64,000 bases of DNA from Chitinophaga niabensis. GTDB lineage: Bacteria; Bacteroidota; Bacteroidia; Chitinophagales; Chitinophagaceae. Below the pieces are notes generated by a model, which made no database searches, had not been told where the DNA came from, and saw nothing but the letters and a program-made list of their open reading frames with translations. Below are positions 6,620 to 15,867 of the stretch, piece after piece. Numbering within the stretch: position 1 is the stretch's first letter; every line of letters starts with the position of its first letter. The DNA is taken from the NCBI RefSeq assembly GCF_039545795.1, contig NZ_CP154260.1, forward strand, positions 2,175,001 through 2,239,000, given 5' to 3'. The position numbers were made by a program, and so were the translations under genes.

Positions 6620-8890
6620 ATGATTAAATTGATCGGATGTGCTTTAGCGGGGCTGGCGCTTATGTCGTGTGGTAACCAGGGGAAGTCCCCCAAAGCTGAT
6701 TCCATTGCCATGCGTCAGCAATACGCGGAATCCCCGGTGCTGACGGCAGAACAATCCCTCCAACATTTAAAAGCGGAAGACGGGTTCAGTGTTCAGCTGG
6801 TAGCAGCTGAACCGCAGGTAATTGTACCCGTGGCAATGACCTTTGATGAAAAGGGCCGCCTCTGGGTAGCGGAGATGACCGGTTATATGCCGGATACTTC
6901 GGGTACCGGCGAAAATGCCATGAACGGCAAGATCGTGATCCTGGAAGATACAACAGGAGATGGCGCTATTGATAAACGTACGGTATTCCTGGATTCCCTG
7001 GTATTACCCCGTGCCTTGTGCATCATAGAGAATGGCCTCCTCGTTGCCGAGCCTCCCCGGCTCTGGTTTGTTGAAATAAACGGCGATAAAGCCGGCAAAC
7101 GCACCCTTGTGGATTCAGCCTATACAGAAGGTGGTAATGTGGAACACCAGCCCAACGGCCTCCTGCGGGCTATGGACAACTGGATCTACAATGCCAAATC
7201 CAATAAAAGATACCGGAAAGAAGGTAACCGCTGGTTGAAAGAGGATACACATTTCCGCGGCCAGTGGGGCATTACCCAGGATAATTACGGCCGCCTGTTC
7301 TATAACAACAACTCAGAGAACCTGCTGGGAGATTATTTCTCACCGGGACTGGGCGCCGCCAATCCTAATCAGCGCAATGTAAAAGGGTATGATGAAAACA
7401 TCGTACCGGATAACAATGTATATCCTGCCCGGCCAACGCCGGGTGTGAACCGTGGTTACATGAAAAAGGTGCTGGACGATAGTCTCCGCCTGATCAGGTT
7501 CACCGCAGCATGCGGCCCGGTGATCTACCGCGCAGGGCTATACGGCGCGGCATATGAAGGCAATGCTTTTGTGGCGGAACCTTCCGCCAACCTCATAAAG
7601 CGCAATATCCTGGAAGACAGTGGTTACCAGGTGAAAGGTAAACAGGCTTACAAAGGCCGTGAATTCCTGGCCAGTACAGATGAACGCTTCCGCCCTGTAA
7701 ACCTTAATGTTGGACCGGATGGTGCTTTGTATGTATTGGATATGTATCGCGGTATCATCCAGCACAGGACCTTCATCACTCCTTATCTCAAAAATGAAAT
7801 TGCTGTACGTAAGCTCACAGATCCTTTGAACTGCGGGCGTATCTATCGTATACTACCTAATGGTGCAAAACCAACGCCATTCAAGCTTACAACAGATCCG
7901 GCACAACTTGTTGCAGCGTTGGATCATCCAAATGGATGGATCCGGGATAAAGCACAGCAAATGCTGGTAGATGGTAAATATGCATCTGTTATTCCATTGT
8001 TAAGGCAACGCCTGGCCGATGTGAGCAAACCGATTGGCCTGTTCCACGCTTTATGGACACTGGAAGGCCTGCATGCATTGAACGTAGCAGATGTAAAAGC
8101 ATTGACGAAGCAGCCGGATGTAACCATTAGAACACAGGCCATCTGGACTTTACCTTCTATCCTCAATAACAGTAATAAAGCAGCCGTTGCAGATATCCTG
8201 ATCGGTTTGTTAATAGATAAGCAGCTGGCGCCCTCCCTGGCGCTTGTGCTCCCTGCTTTGAAAAAGCTGGATGCAGGCATGGCCAAACGTCTATCTGATG
8301 CGCTCTTCTACGGTTTCCCGAAAGATGTTTTTGTAGCAGATGCGCTGATCAGTAATGCAAAAGACCAGGAAGCAGCGTTGCTGGATGAAGTGATAGCATG
8401 GAACCCGGATACCAACCTGGTGATCCGCCGTCACCTGCAAAAGGTATTAAAAGACATCGCTAACCGCCGGAAAGCCAGCCAGGGCGATGCATTGGCAAAA
8501 GAATTCCCGCGCGGCAACCTGATATTTAAAACCGTTTGCCAAACCTGCCATGGTGCAGATGGAGAAGGCATCCAATCCCTTGCACCACCTTTGAACCATT
8601 CTGAAATTGTAACCGGTAAAAAGGAAAGACTGATCGCCATTGTATTGTTTGGATTGACCGGTCCGGTAGAAGTGAATGGCAAATTGTACAAAGCCCCTGA
8701 GATCAATGCGGACATGCCGGGGATTGGCAGTAATGATGAATTCTCTGACGGGGATATTGCGCAGCTTATGAGCTTTATCCGCAACGCATGGGGTAATAAA
8801 GCAGAGAAGGTAACGGAGAAGGATATACTGAGTGTGCGGGGGAAATATAAAGGCCGGCAGAAGTCTTTCACCATGGAAGAATTTAAATAA
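6620..8890 (+). CDS. Lipoprotein with propeller-type dehydrogenase, HEAT-like and cytochrome c domains
   Basis: A 756-residue predicted lipoprotein; the signal ends ALMSC with the lipidated Cys at 17. Residues about 50-410 resemble the beta-propeller of the membrane-bound dehydrogenase/PVC-type family (VPVAMTFDEKGRLWVAEM, NVGPDGALYVLDMYRG). Residues about 425-600 look like HEAT repeats (HPNGWIRDKAQQMLV). A C-terminal cytochrome c domain has CQTCH at residues 640-644 and a candidate distal Met in NADMPGIG. In such proteins the haem takes electrons from oxidation of a sugar or related substrate outside the inner membrane. The substrate is unknown. The ATG at 6620 is preferred to an upstream TTG-type extension because it gives a clean lipoprotein signal and follows the promoter. 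Confidence 0.85.
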   Translation: MIKLIGCALAGLALMSCGNQGKSPKADSIAMRQQYAESPVLTAEQSLQHLKAEDGFSVQLVAAEPQVIVPVAMTFDEKGRLWVAEMTGYMPDTSGTGENAMNGKIVILEDTTGDGAIDKRTVFLDSLVLPRALCIIENGLLVAEPPRLWFVEINGDKAGKRTLVDSAYTEGGNVEHQPNGLLRAMDNWIYNAKSNKRYRKEGNRWLKEDTHFRGQWGITQDNYGRLFYNNNSENLLGDYFSPGLGAANPNQRNVKGYDENIVPDNNVYPARPTPGVNRGYMKKVLDDSLRLIRFTAACGPVIYRAGLYGAAYEGNAFVAEPSANLIKRNILEDSGYQVKGKQAYKGREFLASTDERFRPVNLNVGPDGALYVLDMYRGIIQHRTFITPYLKNEIAVRKLTDPLNCGRIYRILPNGAKPTPFKLTTDPAQLVAALDHPNGWIRDKAQQMLVDGKYASVIPLLRQRLADVSKPIGLFHALWTLEGLHALNVADVKALTKQPDVTIRTQAIWTLPSILNNSNKAAVADILIGLLIDKQLAPSLALVLPALKKLDAGMAKRLSDALFYGFPKDVFVADALISNAKDQEAALLDEVIAWNPDTNLVIRRHLQKVLKDIANRRKASQGDALAKEFPRGNLIFKTVCQTCHGADGEGIQSLAPPLNHSEIVTGKKERLIAIVLFGLTGPVEVNGKLYKAPEINADMPGIGSNDEFSDGDIAQLMSFIRNAWGNKAEKVTEKDILSVRGKYKGRQKSFTMEEFK

Positions 8891-8921
8891 AAAAAACCGG
8901 TACTGGCTGAACAGTACCGGT
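8889..8921 (-). terminator. Terminator of the minus-strand operon 13915-8944
   Basis: ACCGGTACTG (8896-8905) and CAGTACCGGT (8912-8921) form a perfect 10-bp stem with a 6-nt loop. The A-run at 8889-8895 is a T-run on the minus strand, so it mainly terminates the leftward operon. The plus-strand side lacks a T-run. Confidence 0.85.
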
Positions 8922-8943
8922 ACATACTCCCACAGTACCACGC

Positions 8944-10014
8944 CTACTTTGAATTCATTTGATTGATCAACGCGAGCAGCGCAGTTTCTGAAACTTCCTG
9001 CGGATCAAATGTTACACCCGTATAGGTTTTGCCTGCCAGGGGCGCTGCAATGGTTACATCTTTCATCTCTGCATAGAACTTGCCATTCACTGCACTGATA
9101 GCCAGGAAGGTACCTTCCAGCCCGATGGGGATAGATGTCTGATAACTGTGAAATCCTTTTTTACCAGCTGGTGCATTCAGGATCACATTGTATAGTTTAA
9201 CGAGTGAGTTCTCATTCTTCGGTTTAAAGAACAGCATGCTGGGTTGTTCACCACCATAGGCCGCACTTGTTTCCTCATTGAAGTTATTAGCGAAGTAACC
9301 CATTACCGTAGTTTTAACGCCGGGGATATTATAGAGCACATCACAATTGCGCCAGTTCAGCAAAGAATCCAGTTTGAAATCCAGCGTACCGGTAGTGCCG
9401 TTGAATAAGGCATAACCATTCGCCTGTGTCCATTGGATACCCTTGTTCACGGCGTATTGCTGGGTGATGGTCACCGCAGTGTTCTCATGGTCATAACCAG
9501 TGGAAGTATAAGTAACCAGGGAATCTCCATCCCATATAGGCATTTCCCTGATCTGTGCTGCCGGTTTAGCGATCACCTGTACCAGTACAGCAGAATCCTT
9601 CTTCAATTGCAACTGGTTATTATTCTGGGAAGCTTTTACAAAGAATTCTCCGTAGGACACGAGGATGCCGCCATCTGTAGTAGTGGAAGGTTTGTTACCC
9701 AGGATCATTTCACTCACTTTGGTGATCTCTTTTATATCTACCACCACATTGCCGGTAACAACCTGGCCGGAGGCGTTAACGAATGCACCGGCGGGTATTT
9801 TATATTTGGTGCCTTTGGAGGTACTGATCACGCCGCCGGTGCTGGCGTCCACGGTAAAGCGTTCAACGGCGGGGCCATTTTTGGCAAAGAATTCGGTAAT
9901 TAAGGCAGCATCCCTGTTCTGCGGTGTTTCAGGCGCATCGCTCTTGTTACAGGAAATAATGCTGAGAGCTGCAATCGCAGAGAGGAACAGTGGTTTTAAG
10001 GATAATGTTTTCAT
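8944..10014 (-). CDS. Uncharacterised lipoprotein with a beta-rich N-terminal domain
   Basis: A 356-residue lipoprotein; the signal ends SIISC with Cys22. Residues about 55-125 read GVISTSKGTKYKIPAGAFVNASGQVVTGNVVVDIKEITKVSEMI. This pattern of a G-T-x-Y-x-I-P-x-x-A-F motif followed by V-x-G-x-V is common in Bacteroidota surface lipoproteins and resembles the ZU5-like beta fold; I cannot name the family with certainty. The C-terminal half has alternating beta-like strands and no catalytic motif. It is the last gene of the operon with the metalloprotease, mqnE and DUF192 genes, 60 bp after DUF192, and is followed by a terminator. Function unknown. Confidence 0.75.
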   Translation of the reverse strand: MKTLSLKPLFLSAIAALSIISCNKSDAPETPQNRDAALITEFFAKNGPAVERFTVDASTGGVISTSKGTKYKIPAGAFVNASGQVVTGNVVVDIKEITKVSEMILGNKPSTTTDGGILVSYGEFFVKASQNNNQLQLKKDSAVLVQVIAKPAAQIREMPIWDGDSLVTYTSTGYDHENTAVTITQQYAVNKGIQWTQANGYALFNGTTGTLDFKLDSLLNWRNCDVLYNIPGVKTTVMGYFANNFNEETSAAYGGEQPSMLFFKPKNENSLVKLYNVILNAPAGKKGFHSYQTSIPIGLEGTFLAISAVNGKFYAEMKDVTIAAPLAGKTYTGVTFDPQEVSETALLALINQMNSK

Positions 10015-10074
10015 ACTTGCTTTTGTTTGTTTGCAAGTAGATCAGCAGATGTTCCTTTTTGTTACCCCCTTATT

Positions 10075-10605
10075 TTAATTTTTTGTAAAAACGATCTTAT
10101 CGCCGTATTTCACCTTGTATTTATCAGCAAAGCCGGCGTTGGTTTCCACTACATATTTGGCTTTCTTGAAGGAGGGGAGGCTCTCTTCAGATAAAGGGGT
10201 GGCGTATTTCTGGATGGATACGATCTCCTGGTCTGCCCCTACATACATGATATCCAATGAAATGTAGGTGTTTTTCATCCAGAAGGATTGTTCTTCCGCT
10301 TCCGCAAAGATGAACAGCATGCCCTGTGTATCCTGCATGGATTTGCGGTCCATGAGCCCCCTGGCGCGTTCTTCATCTGTTTCAGCTATCTCAATATCAA
10401 TGGTTTTGATGGTATCGCCTTTTTCCTTGCCGATGAAAGAAAGTACCCCTTCTTTTTTGAAAACCGGGCCATTATCCGCTGCAGGAGCCGGAGCTGTTAC
10501 GGTAGAAACAGCAGATGAGTCCGCCTGTGTGCCGGTTGGTTGGTTCTGGCAGGAAGCCATATACAGGCTGCCCCATGCAGCCAGTATGATGATCTTAAAA
10601 TTCAT
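10075..10605 (-). CDS. DUF192 domain lipoprotein
   Basis: A 176-residue lipoprotein with Cys19 after the signal ending LYMAS. A low-complexity Ala/Pro/Ser/Thr linker (about 20-47) leads to a DUF192 domain (about 60-175). The domain is recognisable by the run IEIAETDEERARGLMDRKS, then MLFIF, FWMKNTYISLDIMYVG and YVVETNAGFADKYKVK. DUF192 proteins are small and widespread in bacteria and archaea; their role is unknown. It starts 5 bp after the mqnE stop, so translation is probably coupled within the operon. The export signal means it is not a partner in the cytosolic menaquinone pathway in any obvious way. Confidence 0.9.
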   Translation of the reverse strand: MNFKIIILAAWGSLYMASCQNQPTGTQADSSAVSTVTAPAPAADNGPVFKKEGVLSFIGKEKGDTIKTIDIEIAETDEERARGLMDRKSMQDTQGMLFIFAEAEEQSFWMKNTYISLDIMYVGADQEIVSIQKYATPLSEESLPSFKKAKYVVETNAGFADKYKVKYGDKIVFTKN

Positions 10606-10610
10606 AAATA

Positions 10611-11792
10611 TCAGTTGAGTAATTCTTCTTCTGAAAAAACAACGTCACCATAATCCTTTATCTCATTATACACGGTATCCCGTTCTACCGGAACTCTGCC
10701 AGCCTGTTTAATGAGCATGGCCAGTTGTGCGGTGTTCATGGAAGGGTTCTGTTCTTCTGAACCTGCCATGGAATAGATCTTGGTGGTGTCATCGATAGTG
10801 CCATCCAGATCGTTCACCCCAAAGGAAAGGGTGAGCTGTGCGGTATTCCTTCCCAGCATAGGCCAATAGGCTTTCAGGTGAGGGAAGTTATCCATGTACA
10901 ACCTGGCAACGGAATACATCTTGAGGTCTCCCACAATGGTGGATTCCGGTATATGTGCCATGTCGTTCTGTTTGTTGCGGAACTTCAGGGGAATGAAGGT
11001 ATTGAACCCGCCTGTTTCATCCTGCAGCTGGCGGAGGCGCTCCATATGATCTATGCGGTGCCAGTATTCTTCAATATGGCCATAGAGCATGGTAGCGTTG
11101 GAATGCATACCCAGTTTATGGGCAATGCGGTGAATTTCCAGCCAGCCGTCTCCGTCCACTTTATCGTGGCAGATCTGGTTGCGGATATCAGGATGGAAGA
11201 TCTCTGCGCCGCCACCCGGTAAGGACTGCAGGCCGGCTTCATGCATTTTTTTCATGCCTTCTTCCGTGCTGAGTTTTGCTTTGCGGAACATATAGTCCAG
11301 CTCTACCGGTGTGAAACCTTTCACATGCAGGTCAGGGCGGTGTGCCTTGATCTTTTGCATGAGTTCAATAAAGAAATCCAGGTTCATTTTGGGATGTACG
11401 CCACCTACAATGTGTACTTCTGTAACAGGCTGGCTATCGTACTTCTTTACAATGTCCAGCATCTGGTCGATGCTAAGTTCCCAACCTTCTTCACGGTTTT
11501 TGTATAACCTGGAATAAGAGCAGAATTTGCAGGTAAATACGCAAACGTTGGTAGGTTCTATATGAAAATTACGGTTGAAGTAGGTTTTGTTGCCATGTTT
11601 CCTTTCTCTTACATGGTTGGCCAGTGCACCGAGTACGCCGATATCTCCTTTCTCAAACAGCGTTACGCCGTCTTCCTGCGTAAGCCTTTCCTGTTGCAAA
11701 ACTTTGTCAGCGATCCGGCGTATATCCTTGTCCAGAGAAGCGGCATTGAGTATGGTCAGTAGTCCCGGCTGTGTTGCTATGGTCGTCGTCAT
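10611..11792 (-). CDS. mqnE: Aminofutalosine synthase MqnE (radical SAM)
   Basis: A 393-residue radical SAM enzyme of the CofH/MqnE/MqnC group. The [4Fe-4S] motif is CVFTCKFC with Cys84, Cys88 and Cys91. The stretch YGHIEEYWHRIDHMERLRQLQDE plus GGFNTFIPLKFRNK is typical of MqnE. It joins the enolpyruvyl-chorismate derivative to adenosine to give aminofutalosine in the futalosine route to menaquinone. The other mqn genes are not in the window. The ATG overlaps the TGA of the upstream metalloprotease (ATGA), so it is the second gene of the operon. MqnE and CofH are similar, but a coenzyme F420 pathway would be unusual in this phylum, so MqnE is preferred. Confidence 0.87.
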   Translation of the reverse strand: MTTTIATQPGLLTILNAASLDKDIRRIADKVLQQERLTQEDGVTLFEKGDIGVLGALANHVRERKHGNKTYFNRNFHIEPTNVCVFTCKFCSYSRLYKNREEGWELSIDQMLDIVKKYDSQPVTEVHIVGGVHPKMNLDFFIELMQKIKAHRPDLHVKGFTPVELDYMFRKAKLSTEEGMKKMHEAGLQSLPGGGAEIFHPDIRNQICHDKVDGDGWLEIHRIAHKLGMHSNATMLYGHIEEYWHRIDHMERLRQLQDETGGFNTFIPLKFRNKQNDMAHIPESTIVGDLKMYSVARLYMDNFPHLKAYWPMLGRNTAQLTLSFGVNDLDGTIDDTTKIYSMAGSEEQNPSMNTAQLAMLIKQAGRVPVERDTVYNEIKDYGDVVFSEEELLN

Positions 11793-13915
11793 TTTGCTTT
11801 CACTATTTTATAAGTCCTCACCTGTTGCGTGTAAAACAACTTCACAAAGTAAACACCATTTGCCCCATTTACCAAATCAATTGTCACCCTGTTACCCACG
11901 CGGGCTAACGGTTGCTGCTGATATACAAGCCTTCCCGAGGCATCAAAAAGAGCAATGCCCAGCAGGTCTTCCGGCCAGGTGCTGAACTCAACATAAAACT
12001 GCCGGCTGAAAGGATTGGGCCATATAAGAATGCCTTTATCCCGGAGGGTGCTGTTCACATCCTTTTTGAAGATATTGACCTGGTCTATATACACATTGTT
12101 CTCGTAATTGGTGGTATTGCGGAACACTACCCTGAATTGCTTATTCCGGATAAAAGGGGTAAGGTCTACCGTGTCCGTACGCCATTCGCTGGCGGCAGGA
12201 ACAAATTCCTGGGTGGTAGGGATGGTCCTGGTAACCAGCGAGCTGCCCCATTTCTTATAACCGGTGGGAATGAATGTTTTACCACAGTCCGTTGTCAGCA
12301 ATACTTCCAGTGTATCCCAGGGATTATTGGGCATGCCAACAGGACTGGCAGTAGCAGCGGCGAGGTCAAAAGAGAGGAAGATAGAGTCTGCATTGGCAGC
12401 ATCTACTATCGGGCCAAGCAGGTCATCTATTTCATCATTGCGGGCATAGCCGAGGTTGCGCATCAATGCAGCACCGGCGCTGCCTTTGCTGCCAATGGTG
12501 GAACGCTCCCAGGTAAAGCTCCTGTCAGGATTTGAGATACTGAATCCGGCAGGAGGGAAGAGCGTATTATCAAAGTTTTCTGTAAATGGTATGCTTACTT
12601 CACGGCGGTAGCTGAAGTTCACAGCCGTCGTATCATTATCCGGCTGATCGTCTGCTGCGCCGTTTGGTTGAACGGTATATGCTTTTAAGGTGGAATTGCC
12701 TTCCCCGGCCGTAAGAACAGGGAGGGTAACTTCTGTTTGCTGCAGCATGGTGAGGCTGCCCGTCCAGCTGTAATTTACCGGTGTACCGCCGTTGATGGTG
12801 TAACGGATGGTTACGCTGGTGAGCGTTTCAGATCCGCGGTTCTTTAAAGTCACAACGGGTGTTTGTCCTGCTTCGCAGAGATAACCCTGCGGTTTGGCTA
12901 TTGCAGTAATGCCGGCGTCTTTCGTTTTCAGGTTCACAGGGGTGCAGCCGTCTGAAGTGATCAGGGAAGCCCTTTGTGCATCTATCGCATTCCGCATACG
13001 GTCTGTTTGCCCTGTGGTGAAAAGGTACATGCAGGCATCATTCACATAATCCATGTAATTCATGAACATGATACCGGGAGCAACGTTGGTGCAATTGTCC
13101 AGCTGCGGGAAAGCGGGGCAGTTGTAGGTGTGATCGCTCTGCAGGGGCGTATCGTCCACGCCGTCATCCTGTGTACAACCACCATTATCATCAGCCCAGG
13201 TATGTTTCAGTCCAAAGAAGTGCCCTATTTCATGCGTCAGCGTGCGGCCCAGGTTAAAGGGAGCCTGTGCGCTGCCCATTCTGCCAAAGGCCCTGTAATC
13301 CACTACCACGCCATCTTCTGCAGTAGGGAATATATTGCCGGGAGGGGTGGCTACGCCCAGGTAATCACTGGCCAGGTCACATACCCAGATGTTCAGGAAG
13401 CGGGTGTTATCCCAGCCGGGCGCACCGCCGGAACTGGTATATTTTACTTCACTGGCGCTGCTATTCACTGAAAAGGCAGCATGTGTAGTGGTGGTGCGGG
13501 TGATACCGGAAGAAGGGTCCCCGTCCGGCGTACGTACGGCCAGGCAGAACTGGATCTGCGGGTTGCCTGTCCGGGCCTGCCATACGGCTGGTACTTTATT
13601 GATATCTGTATTAGCGGCCAGGTAATCCAGGTTAAGTGCTGCCAGCTGGTCCAGGATCTGCTGGTCTGTTACCTGGGAAGGGTTGGGTAATACAACATGT
13701 ACTACTACGGGGATATTGATGAGCGGATTTACACGGAAGAGCCTGTTGTCCGGTCTTTTCTTCTGAAGGTCCAGTTCTATAGCCTGCATCCTTTTTGCCA
13801 GTTTGGGTTGTGCCGCCAGCTTTTGTGCCAGCACTTCCGCAGTACCACATTTGCGTTGGGCAAAGCTTCCAAAACCTAAGAAAACGAATATGGAGATCAG
13901 GGTAAAGTTACGCAA
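11789..13915 (-). CDS. Secreted M43-type zinc metalloprotease with T9SS sorting domain
   Basis: A 708-residue secreted protease. The N-terminus is a signal peptide (FTLISIFVFLGFGSFAQ). The zinc motif HEIGHFFGLKH is at 228-238, in the pappalysin (M43) form HExxHxxGxxH, with the downstream Cys- and Asp-rich stretch CTQDDGVDDTP. A CARDB-like domain follows (about 310-400), then a jelly-roll-like region. The last about 80 residues (ILIWPNPFSRQFYVEF onward) are a type A T9SS C-terminal signal, so it should cross the outer membrane. I chose a TTG start at 13915 because it gives the signal peptide at once and keeps clear of the nucleoside transporter; the frame stays open to 14209. It is first in the operon and overlaps mqnE by 4 bp. 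Confidence 0.85.
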   Translation of the reverse strand: MRNFTLISIFVFLGFGSFAQRKCGTAEVLAQKLAAQPKLAKRMQAIELDLQKKRPDNRLFRVNPLINIPVVVHVVLPNPSQVTDQQILDQLAALNLDYLAANTDINKVPAVWQARTGNPQIQFCLAVRTPDGDPSSGITRTTTTHAAFSVNSSASEVKYTSSGGAPGWDNTRFLNIWVCDLASDYLGVATPPGNIFPTAEDGVVVDYRAFGRMGSAQAPFNLGRTLTHEIGHFFGLKHTWADDNGGCTQDDGVDDTPLQSDHTYNCPAFPQLDNCTNVAPGIMFMNYMDYVNDACMYLFTTGQTDRMRNAIDAQRASLITSDGCTPVNLKTKDAGITAIAKPQGYLCEAGQTPVVTLKNRGSETLTSVTIRYTINGGTPVNYSWTGSLTMLQQTEVTLPVLTAGEGNSTLKAYTVQPNGAADDQPDNDTTAVNFSYRREVSIPFTENFDNTLFPPAGFSISNPDRSFTWERSTIGSKGSAGAALMRNLGYARNDEIDDLLGPIVDAANADSIFLSFDLAAATASPVGMPNNPWDTLEVLLTTDCGKTFIPTGYKKWGSSLVTRTIPTTQEFVPAASEWRTDTVDLTPFIRNKQFRVVFRNTTNYENNVYIDQVNIFKKDVNSTLRDKGILIWPNPFSRQFYVEFSTWPEDLLGIALFDASGRLVYQQQPLARVGNRVTIDLVNGANGVYFVKLFYTQQVRTYKIVKAK

Positions 13916-14046
13916 GTTGTGTTCATTATAGGTGATAGTGAATAGTATATGCAAAAAATGCACGGTTTTCCTTCCTGTAAATGTACTCACACTAGGCGAA
14001 ATCTGCGTTATTTTTCGATTAACGGACTGTTTTTCCGGTTGAATGA

Positions 14047-15681
14047 TCAGGATAAGGCGCCGGCTATGCAACCACACATCAAACAGGCGATGGTGCCACC
14101 TATCAGGGCCCTTACGCCGAGTTCCGTGAGGTTCTTCCGCTGATTGGGTGCCAGCTGGCTGATCCCCCCGATCTGGATGCCTATAGAAGCAAAGTTGGCA
14201 AAACCGCAAAGTGCATAGGTAGCGATCAGTAACGACTTGGGATTGGTGATCAGGTTAGCGGCCTTCATCTCTCCCAGGGATTTATAGGCCAGGAATTCAT
14301 TCAGGATGGTTTTTTCACCTAATAACTGGCCGATGCTGAGCATATCCTGCGAGGGTACGCCAATGATCCAGGCAATAGGGGAGAACACATACCCCAGGAT
14401 CAGTTGCAGGGATAATTCCTTATACCTTCCCCCGCTGATGGCATTGATCTCCGCATTCAGGTTGGTTTGATCACCTACCCATCCCAGCATGGCATTCAGC
14501 ACATACATCATAGCGGTAAAAACAATCAGCATAGCGCCTACATTCACGGCGAGTTTCAACCCGTCTGTAGTACCCAGCGAAAGGGCATCAAGGAAGTTAT
14601 CGCCCAGTTTTTCTTTCGGTATCTTCAGTTCCTTGGAGATCAGGTGTTCCTTTGTTTCCGGGAATAATATTTTAGAGCAAACGATGGCGGCAGGCGCACT
14701 CATAATGCTCTGGCTGAGCATGTGTAAGGCAAAATATTCCTGCTGTGTTACATCCGTTCCTCCCAGCATACCAACATAGGCAGCCATTACGCTACCCGCG
14801 GTGTTGGCCATACCACCGATCATAATGCAAAGGATCTCAGAGCGGCTCATGCCTTCCAGGTAAGGGCGGATCATCAGCGGCGCTTCCGTTTGGCCCAGGA
14901 AAATATTAGCGGCGGTAGAGAGACTTTCAGCACCGGAGATCTTCAGTTTATTCAGGAGATAAGCAAAGATGTATACGATCTTTTGCAGGATGCCCAGGTA
15001 GTAAAGAATGGAAGAAAGCGCTGCAAAAAAAATGATGTTCGGTAATACCTGCACCGCAAAAATATAAGCCCAGTTACCGCTGGCATCTGCCAGTGCGCCG
15101 AACATGAATTCTGTACCGGCATGACTGTTATTGATCAGCGCCACAAAAGAACTGGATACGGAAGAAAGAACGCTGCGGAATATTTCAGGATTACATAAAC
15201 GCGTAAATACACAAACAGCCAAAAGGATGCAGGCGGTGAGGATGGTCCATTTCAGCAATTCCAGAGAGCGCTTCTGCAGTATTTTGATCATGGCAACAAT
15301 GGGCACAAGACCTATTGTAAATGCAATGGCCGGAAAAGCATACTGATGGCTGCGGATGATACCAAAATAGAAACCTGCCAATCCTGCCAGTGCCAGCAGC
15401 CAGCTCAGTGCATCTTTGGGCAGATCAAAACCTTCCTGCTGTTTCCTGCGGAAACGGTTATAGGTGAAGATCAATACCATGATGATGAAGAGCTCCCAGA
15501 AAACGGGTTGCCCGCCGGCCTGGGTGTTGAGTACGCCCATAGCAAACATAACCTGTGCAAAGATGCCCAGCCCTACCAGTTTCCAGTTAATGGCTTTTCG
15601 ATTATTGCTTAGCAGATAACAAACCAGGATAAGAAAGAACATTCCCAGGAATCCACGGGTAAGATTTTCCCAATGTAGCAT
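14047..15681 (-). CDS. Concentrative nucleoside transporter (CNT/NupC family)
   Basis: A 544-residue membrane protein with an N-terminal cluster of helices followed by the CNT core. Diagnostic stretches are FLGQTEAPLMIRPYLEGMSRSE, the re-entrant and substrate-binding region of CNTs, and IGGMANTAGSVMAAYVGML. These transporters import nucleosides using a sodium or proton gradient. The extra N-terminal helices (about 1-150) make it longer than the roughly 400-residue bacterial NupC and closer to the long form. The start ATG at 15681 lies in a 186-bp gap to the divergent T9SS protein. It is separated from the downstream metalloprotease operon by about 130 bp. Specificity (purine or pyrimidine) cannot be read from the sequence. 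Confidence 0.92.
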   Translation of the reverse strand: MLHWENLTRGFLGMFFLILVCYLLSNNRKAINWKLVGLGIFAQVMFAMGVLNTQAGGQPVFWELFIIMVLIFTYNRFRRKQQEGFDLPKDALSWLLALAGLAGFYFGIIRSHQYAFPAIAFTIGLVPIVAMIKILQKRSLELLKWTILTACILLAVCVFTRLCNPEIFRSVLSSVSSSFVALINNSHAGTEFMFGALADASGNWAYIFAVQVLPNIIFFAALSSILYYLGILQKIVYIFAYLLNKLKISGAESLSTAANIFLGQTEAPLMIRPYLEGMSRSEILCIMIGGMANTAGSVMAAYVGMLGGTDVTQQEYFALHMLSQSIMSAPAAIVCSKILFPETKEHLISKELKIPKEKLGDNFLDALSLGTTDGLKLAVNVGAMLIVFTAMMYVLNAMLGWVGDQTNLNAEINAISGGRYKELSLQLILGYVFSPIAWIIGVPSQDMLSIGQLLGEKTILNEFLAYKSLGEMKAANLITNPKSLLIATYALCGFANFASIGIQIGGISQLAPNQRKNLTELGVRALIGGTIACLMCGCIAGALS

Positions 15682-15867
15682 GCATTAACAGGTTTGGTTG
15701 TGAGGTTGCATATTATAGAGCAAAATAAGGGAAAGTAGCCATATGAAGAGAAAAAGGTGTGCAATTTATTTGATAATGCGGCGGTGTTATATGAAAATTA
15801 ATATTATATAGTTAACTTGCGCCAGATTTTTCAATAATTCCCGAGTGGCCTTTACCCTTACCTAAGT

